Assembly: GCA_903889965.1 (NCBI GenBank)
Contig: CAISZM010000045.1
Span: 1 to 64,000, forward strand
Direction: 5' to 3'
Source of the DNA: an uncultured Elusimicrobia bacterium
Lineage (GTDB): Bacteria > Elusimicrobiota > Elusimicrobia > Elusimicrobiales > UBA9959
DNA length: 64,000 bases
The notes below the pieces were generated by a model, which did not search any database, was not told the DNA's origin, and was given only the letters and a program-made list of their open reading frames with translations. Made by a program: the position numbers and the translations under genes. Below are positions 56,236-64,000 of the stretch, piece after piece. Numbering within the stretch: position 1 is the first letter of the stretch; every line of letters begins with the position of its first letter.

Positions 56236-59200
56236 CTATTTCAGCAGCTTTTCCCCCGCGCTCCTGGCGGCGGGGTCTATTTTAGCGGCCCTGTCGACAA
56301 AAGCCCTGACATCGTCGTTCCTGCCCAGCTTGTCGGACACCCTCGCCAGATTAAGCCAGATGTCGGCGTCGTACGGGTCCGCCTTTACCGCGTCGAAATA
56401 GTACTTTTTCGCCTCTTCGTATTTTTCCTGCGCAAAGGCGACGTTCCCCAGGTTGTTCAGGGCGGCCGGGTTGAAGGGTTCCTGCCCGAGCACTTCCCCG
56501 AAATATTTTACCGCGGCTTCGGACTCCCCGCGCTGCGCGGTCAGGATACCCAGGTTCAGGTTGGCGTCCACGTCGCCAGGGTTTTCAAGAAGTATCCTGC
56601 CGTAGTATTCCTTGAAATAGTCGTAACGCGCCTTGAGCATGGCCGCGGCCGCCTCTTTCACGCGGGCCGTGAATTTAGCCTTGTCCGGGTAGCTTTCCGG
56701 CTCCGTTTCAGGAAGGGTGACCGGCTCGAATTCCGCCCAGGCGTCCCTGACGTCTATAACGCGCGCCTCGTCCCCGGACCTGCGGTACAGGTCGGCCTCG
56801 TGCTTAACGGCTTCGTAGAAATCATCTCCCACGAGGGTGGTTTCAAGGCCCACCCACCAGGTATTATTGTGCTTTATCAGGTACTCTTCCGGTATGCCGA
56901 CATCGCGGGCATCGGAAGAACCCGTGTCGAACATCATGGCTATGTGCGCCGGGTAGTCGAGCAGCGCCGTGCGCACGCCCGCCGCCTCAAGTATCGAGGA
57001 AAATAGCGCCGTCAGGTCGTCGCAGTCGCCGCTCCTGAGCTTCAGGGTATTGCGCGGGAACTGCACGGTGTCCAGCACCGCCCCGCCGGAAGACTTGATC
57101 ACCGCGTAAGGGTTGACGGGGTCGGCCAGGTAGCTTAAACCGTATTCCCCGAGCGCCTCCCACACCATCAGCGCGGTAAGGGTGTTCTCATTGAGGAAAG
57201 AAACCTCGTCCTGGAATTTACCTTTCTCGTTCAGGGCATAGCGGCTGAAACCGAACACCGGCGTATCCTTGGGGGTTATGAAGTTGGCGAGTCGCTGGGG
57301 CTTATCCCAGATTATCGCGTTCTTGGAGAGCACCTTAACCGGCTTGTTCAGGGTGGAGGTCTTCTCCTCGCCGTCCTGGTACCAGGAGACCGTGAGCTGG
57401 CTCTGTATCGGGGTGTCCTCGGTCGTATTGAGGATGCGGTTGTTCAAGGTGGCCTTCAGATCCACGTCGACGGTTTGGCCGGCCGGCAGTTCTTTCACTA
57501 CCATGTCGGTGGGGAAATCCATAAAGTCCTTCAGGTAGAAGGAGACTTTCACGTTGCTGAACGCGGTATCGGTGTTATTGCGCACCGCTATGCGGCCTAT
57601 CGGCTTGTCCAGGTAGTACTTGTAGTTGGACGAGAAGATATAATTAAGCTCCACCGGGATTATCTCCACGGGGGGCGCGTTCTTCGAGGGCTGGTCCGGG
57701 AGCGCTGCGGCCGCGGCCGGAGCGGCGGCGGGAGCTTCGCAATATACCGCGACCGCCGGGGAGAGCTCCCCGGTGTCGCCGTTCACGGACACCCCGGCCA
57801 CGCGGTAGTAGTAGGTGGCTCCGGCGGCCAGGGAGGGATCTTCGTACGCCGGGGCTGAGGACTCCCCCGCCTGGCGGTATTCGCCGTCTTCCGAGGCGGC
57901 GCGCAGGACCGAGAACTTGCCGAGCCAGGGATTTTTCCCGGACTCCCAGGATAGCTTCACGCTGCCGCCCTGCGCGGAGGCGGTCAAACCGTACGGCGCC
58001 TCCAGAAGATAGGACAGGTCGAACGCGGTTATGCGCCCGCCTTCGAAATCGGAGATGTAAAGGCGGTTGTCGCGCACCGCGAGGGCGCGGGGGTCTGACA
58101 GTTCGCGTTCGCCCCCGCCGCGGGCGAAGAAGCTGCCGGTCATGGCGCCGTTCTCGTCGAACACCTTGACGCTCGAGGCGCCGCGGTCAAGAACATAAAA
58201 ACCGTTTTTTCCGTCGTAGGCGATACCCGCGGGATCGGCCAGTGTCCCGGAATCGTCCCAAACGCGCAGGAACTTGCCGTTGGCGTCGGTAACTATCACC
58301 TTTTTAAGCACGGAGTCGAGTATGTACAGGTTCCTGTTCTTGTCGCAGGTTACCGCTATCGGCTTCTCGAGCGCTATATTGCCGAGCTGGGGTCCCACCG
58401 TGAAAAGAAAGACACCTTCGGAATTGAAAGCCTGCAGCCGCTTGTTGCCGGTGTCCGCCACGTATATCACGCCCTTGCCGTTCACCGCCACGCCGGAAGG
58501 CGAACTGAACTGCCCCTCCTTCCCGCCGCCGCTCAGAAAATCGGCTTTGGCGCCGAAAGCGTTGGAGAAAGCCCCGGAGGAATCCAATATCTGCAACCGG
58601 CCGTTGCCCGTGTCCGCCACGTAGATCATGTCTTTCGAGTCGGCCGTCATGCCGGAAGGGTTCTTGACCTGGCCCTGCTGGTCGCCGTAGCGCATGACGG
58701 TTTTTTTCCCGCCGGCCGGATCGAGCAGCACGGCCTCGCGCGTCTCGGGCAGCCAGGCCGCGGCCGAACCGTCGGAACGCACGGCGAAAGCCTGCGCCCT
58801 GACCGCGAATTTTGCGGACGGCCCTTTAAGATTAAGCCTTCCGACCGGCCCGGTCATGACTAGAAGCGGCCCGGCCGCTTCCCCCTCCAGCTTCATTATG
58901 GTGACTTTCTTGCCGGCCTCGTCCACCAGGTAAAGCTCTCCGCCCGCGCCTATAGCCACGTCGCAGAGCTTCAGGAACTCGCTCCTGCCCTTGCCCTTGG
59001 TGCCGAAAGTCCCGGAGACGTCGCCGTTCCCCTTTATCTCGCGGATCTTCCCTTCCCTGGAACTGGCTATGTATAGCATCCCGTAGGGGTCCACAGCTAT
59101 GCCGTCGTTGGCGAAATTGAACTCCATGACCTGCTTGCCGGAGCGGTCGTACTTGGCCACGTAACCCTGGTCAGGGTAGGAAACATAGATGAAGCCGGCA

Positions 59201-59718
59201 CCGTCCACGGCTATCCTGCCCGGGGCGAGCTTGACACCGCCGGGGCCGCGCACCGGGAAGCCGTAAAGGAAGATCCCGTCCGAATTGTAAACCTCAACGC
59301 GGGAGTTGCCGGTGTTGGAGACATAAACCCTTGAATCCGGCCCGAAAGCCACGCCCCGCGGCTCGTCCAGCTGCCCCCCGGCCGCGAAGGTCCAGAGGAG
59401 CGATGCGTCGGCGTCCAATACCGCTATGCGGGAATTGCCGGAGTCAGCGACATATACGCGGCCGCCTCCGCAAGCGAGCGCCCCCGGCTCCTTCAGCGGG
59501 GTGGAAGATCTTTTTAGCAGTTTGCCATCCGGGTCAAAAACCAGTACCGCGTTGGCCTTCGAATCGGCCACGTACACCCGCCCGCCCGCCCGCGCCGCCG
59601 CGGCCGGCTTCAGGAAAGCAGGGTCCGCTATCTGACCGGCTAGCTGCAGCTGCTCGTAAGCCGACGCCCCTGACGCCAGCAGCATGAATATTGAGGAAAA
59701 AACGATAGTACGCTTCAT
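56236..59718 (-). CDS. Secreted NHL-repeat / Fn3 / transglutaminase-like / TPR multidomain protein
   Basis: Repeated GVAVNGKGVIYVADTGNKRLQAF NHL units, Fn3 (PYGLTASAQGGSVKLSWESG), transglutaminase-like LRSGDCDDLTALFSSILEAAGVRTALLDYPAHIAMMFD, C-terminal TPRs. Start at MKRTIVFSSIFMLLASGASA. Confidence 0.9.
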   Translation of the reverse strand: MKRTIVFSSIFMLLASGASAYEQLQLAGQIADPAFLKPAAAARAGGRVYVADSKANAVLVFDPDGKLLKRSSTPLKEPGALACGGGRVYVADSGNSRIAVLDADASLLWTFAAGGQLDEPRGVAFGPDSRVYVSNTGNSRVEVYNSDGIFLYGFPVRGPGGVKLAPGRIAVDGAGFIYVSYPDQGYVAKYDRSGKQVMEFNFANDGIAVDPYGMLYIASSREGKIREIKGNGDVSGTFGTKGKGRSEFLKLCDVAIGAGGELYLVDEAGKKVTIMKLEGEAAGPLLVMTGPVGRLNLKGPSAKFAVRAQAFAVRSDGSAAAWLPETREAVLLDPAGGKKTVMRYGDQQGQVKNPSGMTADSKDMIYVADTGNGRLQILDSSGAFSNAFGAKADFLSGGGKEGQFSSPSGVAVNGKGVIYVADTGNKRLQAFNSEGVFLFTVGPQLGNIALEKPIAVTCDKNRNLYILDSVLKKVIVTDANGKFLRVWDDSGTLADPAGIAYDGKNGFYVLDRGASSVKVFDENGAMTGSFFARGGGERELSDPRALAVRDNRLYISDFEGGRITAFDLSYLLEAPYGLTASAQGGSVKLSWESGKNPWLGKFSVLRAASEDGEYRQAGESSAPAYEDPSLAAGATYYYRVAGVSVNGDTGELSPAVAVYCEAPAAAPAAAAALPDQPSKNAPPVEIIPVELNYIFSSNYKYYLDKPIGRIAVRNNTDTAFSNVKVSFYLKDFMDFPTDMVVKELPAGQTVDVDLKATLNNRILNTTEDTPIQSQLTVSWYQDGEEKTSTLNKPVKVLSKNAIIWDKPQRLANFITPKDTPVFGFSRYALNEKGKFQDEVSFLNENTLTALMVWEALGEYGLSYLADPVNPYAVIKSSGGAVLDTVQFPRNTLKLRSGDCDDLTALFSSILEAAGVRTALLDYPAHIAMMFDTGSSDARDVGIPEEYLIKHNNTWWVGLETTLVGDDFYEAVKHEADLYRRSGDEARVIDVRDAWAEFEPVTLPETEPESYPDKAKFTARVKEAAAAMLKARYDYFKEYYGRILLENPGDVDANLNLGILTAQRGESEAAVKYFGEVLGQEPFNPAALNNLGNVAFAQEKYEEAKKYYFDAVKADPYDADIWLNLARVSDKLGRNDDVRAFVDRAAKIDPAARSAGEKLLK

Positions 59719-59897
59719 TTGTACTGCCTCCCCGTACCGCGGTTGCTCCGAAGCTTTTATTCTATTATATTTGGCGCCGGTTTTTCCCCGGGCGCCCATA
59801 ATTTTATCTTATGGCCTTTTAAGCAGAACGCCCTTGCCTTAAGCGCTCCTAATATCTTACGATAGATTTTATTCCGCATACTTGAGGGAGCATTATA

Positions 59898-60581
59898 ATG
59901 GACTTTACTTTCATCAAACGCCTTATCACAACCTCCATCGGCAGAAAGGCCGTGATGGCCGTTTCCGGGCTTCTCCTGGGCGGCTTCATGCTGATCCACC
60001 TGGCGGAAAACCTTCTGCTGCTCAAGGGCGAGATGGCGTACAACGGCTGGGTAGACCTCCTGCTCTCGAACCCGGTCACGCCGCTGCTTGAAATAGGCCT
60101 GCTCCTGCTGTTCTCCGCGCACATAATTACCGGGGTCTGGGTCAGGGTGGAAGATTTTATGAACGCGCCCCGCGGCTACGAGGCCCGCAAATGGCAGGGA
60201 GGCCGCACCATAGGCTCGGCCACGATGCTCTACACCGCCGCGGCCATACTGGCGTACCTGATCTACCACATGATCACTTTCCGTTTCTCGGACCACTCCA
60301 TGGGCCTCTACCAGATGGTCACCACCGCTTTCCGCGCCCCTCTTTTCACGGCTATCTATATAGCGGGCTCGGCGGCGCTGGCCCTTCACCTGAGCCACGG
60401 CATGCAGAGCGCCTTCCAGACGCTGGGCGTGACCCACCCTAAATATACCCCCCTCATAAAAGCGGGCGGACTCCTGGTGGCGCTGGCCATGACGGGTTTC
60501 GCCATGATCTCCCTGTACTATCTCCTGGGCATAGACCTGAAGATGGCGCAGGCCGGCTACACGATGGTAGTGATAAAGTAA
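59898..60581 (+). CDS. sdhC: Succinate dehydrogenase/fumarate reductase cytochrome b subunit (b558 type)
   Basis: KAVMAVSGLLLGGFMLIHLAENLLLLKG, LFTAIYIAGSAALALHLSHGMQSAFQTLGV; followed by sdhA/sdhB. Confidence 0.94.
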   Translation: MDFTFIKRLITTSIGRKAVMAVSGLLLGGFMLIHLAENLLLLKGEMAYNGWVDLLLSNPVTPLLEIGLLLLFSAHIITGVWVRVEDFMNAPRGYEARKWQGGRTIGSATMLYTAAAILAYLIYHMITFRFSDHSMGLYQMVTTAFRAPLFTAIYIAGSAALALHLSHGMQSAFQTLGVTHPKYTPLIKAGGLLVALAMTGFAMISLYYLLGIDLKMAQAGYTMVVIK

Positions 60582-60605
60582 CTGAAAATAGTTTTTGGAG
60601 GCACA

Positions 60606-62519
60606 ATGAAACTCGACGCTCAGATCCCCCCAGGTCCGATAGAAAAGAAATGGGATTCGCATAAGTTCAACCTGAAACTGGTCAATCCCAACAACCGCCG
60701 CAAGTTCGACATTCTCATCATCGGTTCGGGGCTGGCAGGCGCCTCCGCCGCGGCCTCGCTGGGCGAACTCGGCTATAACGTGAAGGTATTAACCCTGCAC
60801 GACTCGCCCCGGCGCGCCCACTCCATAGCGGCACAGGGCGGCATAAACGCGGCCAAGAACTATCCCAACGACGGAGATTCCGTCTGGCGGCTTTTCCACG
60901 ACACGGTCAAGGGCGGCGACTACCGCGCCCGCGAGGCCAACGTTTACCGCCTGGCCCAGGTTTCCAACCAGATAATCGACCACTGCGCCGCCATAGGCGT
61001 ACCCTTCGCGCGCGAGTACGGCGGGACTCTCTCCAACCGCTCGTTCGGCGGGGCGCAGCTCTCGCGCACTTTCTACGCACGGGGCCAGACGGGGCAGCAG
61101 CTGCTGCTGGGCGCTTATTCAGCCATGATGCGCCAGGTGGCCGCGGGCACCGTCACGGTGCTGCCGCGCCGCGAAATGCTGGACGTGGTGGTAAAGAACG
61201 GGCGGGCCCGCGGCATAACGGCCCGCAACCTGGTGACCGGCGCCCTGGAGGCCTACTCGGCTCACGCGGTGCTGCTGTGCACCGGCGGCTACGCCAATGT
61301 TTTCTACCTTTCCACCAACGCGGCTTCCTGCAACGTGTCCGCCGCCTGGGCCGCCTACAAGAGGGGAGCCGGCTTCGCCAACCCCTGCTTCACGCAGATA
61401 CACCCCACATGCATCCCCCGCTCCGGCGAACACCAGTCCAAGCTCACGCTCATGAGCGAAAGCCTCCGTAACGACGGACGCGTCTGGGTGCCGAAGACCA
61501 AGGGAGACCACCGCCCCCCGAACGACATACCCGAGGAGGAGCGCGACTATTTCCTCGAACGCCGCTACCCCGCGTTCGGCAACCTGGTGCCGCGCGACAT
61601 AGCGTCGCGCGCCGCGAAGACCGTGGTAGACTCAGGTTTCGGCGTAGGGCCGACCGGACAGTCGGTTTACCTGGACTTCCGCGACTCTATACAGCGAAAG
61701 GGCGAGAACAAGATCAGGGACGAATACGGCAATCTGTTCGATATGTACTACCAGATAACCGACGAGAACGGGTACAAGGCGCCCATGCGCATCTACCCCG
61801 CGCCGCATTACACCATGGGCGGGCTGTGGGTGGATTACAACCTGATGACCACGATACCGGGACTGTTCGCCATGGGAGAGGCCAACTTCTCGGACCACGG
61901 CGCCAACCGCCTCGGGGCCTCGGCCCTGATGCAGGGCCTGGCCGACGGATTCTTCATAGCCCCGTCCACCGTAGGCGGCTACCTGGCGGCCGGCAAGTTC
62001 GAAGCCGTTTCGGTCGGGGAACGCGAGTTCTCCGATTCAGCGAAACAGGCGCAGGATAAGATCAACCGCCTGATATCGATAAAAGGCAAAAAAACCCCCT
62101 CTGATTTCCACCGCCAGCTGGGCAACGTGATGTGGAACGACGTGGGCATGGCCAGGAACGAGGCCGAGCTGAAGAAGGCGCTTAAAAAGATACCGGCCAT
62201 ACGCGAGGAATTCTGGACGAACGTGACCGTGTCCGGAGTGGACAAGGACTTCAACCAGACGCTGGAGAAGGCCATGAAGGTGGCGGACTTCCTGGAATTC
62301 GCCGAGCTGTTCGTGAAGGACGCCCTTGAGCGCAGGGAATCCTGCGGCGGCCATTTCCGCGAAGAATCCTGCACCGCCGAGGGCGAGGCCAGGCGCGACG
62401 ACGCAGCCTTCTCCCACGCCTCCGTCTGGGAATACCAGGGGGAAGACAGGGAAGCTGCGCTGCACAAGGAAACCCTCACGTTCGAACACATAAAGATGGC
62501 CGAACGCAGTTATAAGTAG
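60606..62519 (+). CDS. sdhA: Succinate dehydrogenase/fumarate reductase flavoprotein subunit
   Basis: [99 protein letters not shown]. Confidence 0.97.
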   Translation: MKLDAQIPPGPIEKKWDSHKFNLKLVNPNNRRKFDILIIGSGLAGASAAASLGELGYNVKVLTLHDSPRRAHSIAAQGGINAAKNYPNDGDSVWRLFHDTVKGGDYRAREANVYRLAQVSNQIIDHCAAIGVPFAREYGGTLSNRSFGGAQLSRTFYARGQTGQQLLLGAYSAMMRQVAAGTVTVLPRREMLDVVVKNGRARGITARNLVTGALEAYSAHAVLLCTGGYANVFYLSTNAASCNVSAAWAAYKRGAGFANPCFTQIHPTCIPRSGEHQSKLTLMSESLRNDGRVWVPKTKGDHRPPNDIPEEERDYFLERRYPAFGNLVPRDIASRAAKTVVDSGFGVGPTGQSVYLDFRDSIQRKGENKIRDEYGNLFDMYYQITDENGYKAPMRIYPAPHYTMGGLWVDYNLMTTIPGLFAMGEANFSDHGANRLGASALMQGLADGFFIAPSTVGGYLAAGKFEAVSVGEREFSDSAKQAQDKINRLISIKGKKTPSDFHRQLGNVMWNDVGMARNEAELKKALKKIPAIREEFWTNVTVSGVDKDFNQTLEKAMKVADFLEFAELFVKDALERRESCGGHFREESCTAEGEARRDDAAFSHASVWEYQGEDREAALHKETLTFEHIKMAERSYK

Positions 62520-62557
62520 CGCGGGAGCTCCCGCCGGATATATCCGAGGAACCAACT

Positions 62558-63322
62558 ATGAAAGTTAAACATTTCAGCGTGACGGTGCGCGTGTGGCGCC
62601 AGGCCGGCCCCCAGGAACCCGGGAGGATGGTCTCATACCAGGTAAAGGACGTCTCCCCGGACATGTCCTTTTTAGAGACTCTGGACATCCTGAACGACGA
62701 CCTTATAAAGAACGGCGAGAGCCCGATAACCTTCGAAAGCGACTGCCGCGAGGGCATATGCGGCTCCTGCGGACTTGTGGTCAACGGCGACGTGCACGGG
62801 CCGGACGAGCACTCGACCGTGTGCCAGCTGCACATGCGCAGGTTCAGGGACGGGGATGTAATTACGGTGGAACCCTGGCGTGTAAAGTCCATGCCCGTCA
62901 TCAAGGACCTCGCCGTGGACCGCTCCGCGCTGGACCGCCTGATGGCGGCCGGCGGATTCATCTCGGTGAACACCGGCGCCGCCCCGGACGCCAATTCGAT
63001 ACCGGTCGAGAAGGACAAAGCGGAGGAGGCCATGGACTCGGCCGCCTGCATAGGCTGCGGGGCCTGCATCGCATCCTGCCCCAACGGCGCCGCGATGCTT
63101 TTTACCGGCGCGAAGATCTCCCAGCTCGCCCTCCTCCCCCAGGGCGGCCCCGAAAGGGCCGAACGGGCCCTCAACATGGTGGCCGCCATGGACAAAGAAG
63201 GCTTCGGCAACTGCACCAACGAGTACGAATGCGAGGCCGTCTGTCCCAAGAACGTAAAAGTTTCGAACATAGCCAGGATGAACCGGGAATTCCTGATCGC
63301 TAACCTGTTCTCGAAGCGCTGA
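62558..63322 (+). CDS. sdhB: Succinate dehydrogenase/fumarate reductase iron-sulfur subunit
   Basis: [65 protein letters not shown] cluster ligands. Confidence 0.97.
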   Translation: MKVKHFSVTVRVWRQAGPQEPGRMVSYQVKDVSPDMSFLETLDILNDDLIKNGESPITFESDCREGICGSCGLVVNGDVHGPDEHSTVCQLHMRRFRDGDVITVEPWRVKSMPVIKDLAVDRSALDRLMAAGGFISVNTGAAPDANSIPVEKDKAEEAMDSAACIGCGACIASCPNGAAMLFTGAKISQLALLPQGGPERAERALNMVAAMDKEGFGNCTNEYECEAVCPKNVKVSNIARMNREFLIANLFSKR

Positions 63323-63353
63323 GAGGTCTTTAAGCGGCATCCGCGGAGGGCTT

Positions 63354-64000
63354 ATGCCTGAATTCAAGTACAGCGAGTTATTCCAGCTGCCGAAGACATC
63401 GTCCAAATTCCGCCTGCTTTCCAAAGAAGGCGTTAAGCTGACGGAAGCCGGGGGCAGGGAAATACTGGAAATAGCCCCTGAAGCGCTGGTTAAACTGGCC
63501 CGCGAAGCCGTGCGCGATGTATCCTTCCTGCTGCGCCCCGCGCACAACGCGCAGGTGGCGGCCATATTCGCCGACCCGCAAGCCTCGGAGAACGACAAGT
63601 TCGTAGCCTTCTGCCTGCTGGACAACGCGGCCATCTCGGCCCGCTTCGAACTGCCTTTCTGCCAGGACACCGGCACCGCCACCGTGGTGGCTAAGAAAGG
63701 CGAGCAGGTCTGGACCCGTTCGAACGACGAAGAACTGCTTTCCAGGGGAATTTGGGAAACCTATACCGGCGAGAACCTGCGCTATTCGCAGACGCTGGCG
63801 CTGGACATGTACAGGGAGAAGAACTCCGGCGACAACCTTCCGGCCCAGATAGATATATACGCAAAGCCGGGCCTGTCGTACGATCTCCTCTTCGTCACCA
63901 AGGGCGGAGGCTCCGCCAACAAGACCATGCTTTACCAGGAGACCCGGGCCACGCTGACCCCGGAAAGGCTCAAACCTTTCCTGACGGAAAAGATGAAGTC
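63354..64000 (+). CDS. Class I fumarate hydratase, N-terminal part (runs off window)
   Basis: [71 protein letters not shown]. Confidence 0.9.
   Translation, partial: MPEFKYSELFQLPKTSSKFRLLSKEGVKLTEAGGREILEIAPEALVKLAREAVRDVSFLLRPAHNAQVAAIFADPQASENDKFVAFCLLDNAAISARFELPFCQDTGTATVVAKKGEQVWTRSNDEELLSRGIWETYTGENLRYSQTLALDMYREKNSGDNLPAQIDIYAKPGLSYDLLFVTKGGGSANKTMLYQETRATLTPERLKPFLTEKMK

Noticed and set aside
1-64000. Prophage, integron, transposon or CRISPR-Cas elements
   Set aside because: No integrase, transposase, terminase, Cas or terminal-repeat signature was recognised anywhere in the window, apart from the weak phage resemblance noted at 40352-40930.

Overview
This is a GC-rich bacterial chromosomal window with about 45 supportable genes and dense co-directional packing. 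No rRNA, tRNA, CRISPR array or recognisable transposase was seen. Gene content (CsgG-like and TPR lipoproteins, a PorV/PorQ-like protein, Fn3 adhesin, Ptb/Buk, type-B succinate dehydrogenase) is compatible with a deep-branching Gram-negative lineage such as Elusimicrobiota, but taxonomy cannot be proven from this window. Conventional genes include a sulfatase/LTA-synthase-family protein (partial), SRAP protein, HtpX, DNA polymerase IV, threonine dehydrogenase-like enzyme, ptb-buk, M29 aminopeptidase, sdhC-A-B and class I fumarase (partial). The most unusual parts are: (1) a 5-kb ankyrin-repeat locus (about 41.0-46.05 kb) in which one Ank protein and an adjacent stand-alone protein share a small, possibly Sm-like C-terminal domain; (2) a heavily hairpinned ~250-nt leader beside that locus, upstream of a family 2 glycosyltransferase; (3) a GNAT / LuxE-like / LuxC-PaaK-fusion operon with no luciferase; (4) a ~195-nt 6S-RNA-like rod structure at about 31.7-31.9 kb; (5) several uncommon domain fusions: cyclase-RDD, TPR-TM-kinase, receiver-PPDK, NHL-Fn3-transglutaminase-TPR, and a secreted CYTH-like protein. 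All family calls come from reading translations; no database search was run.
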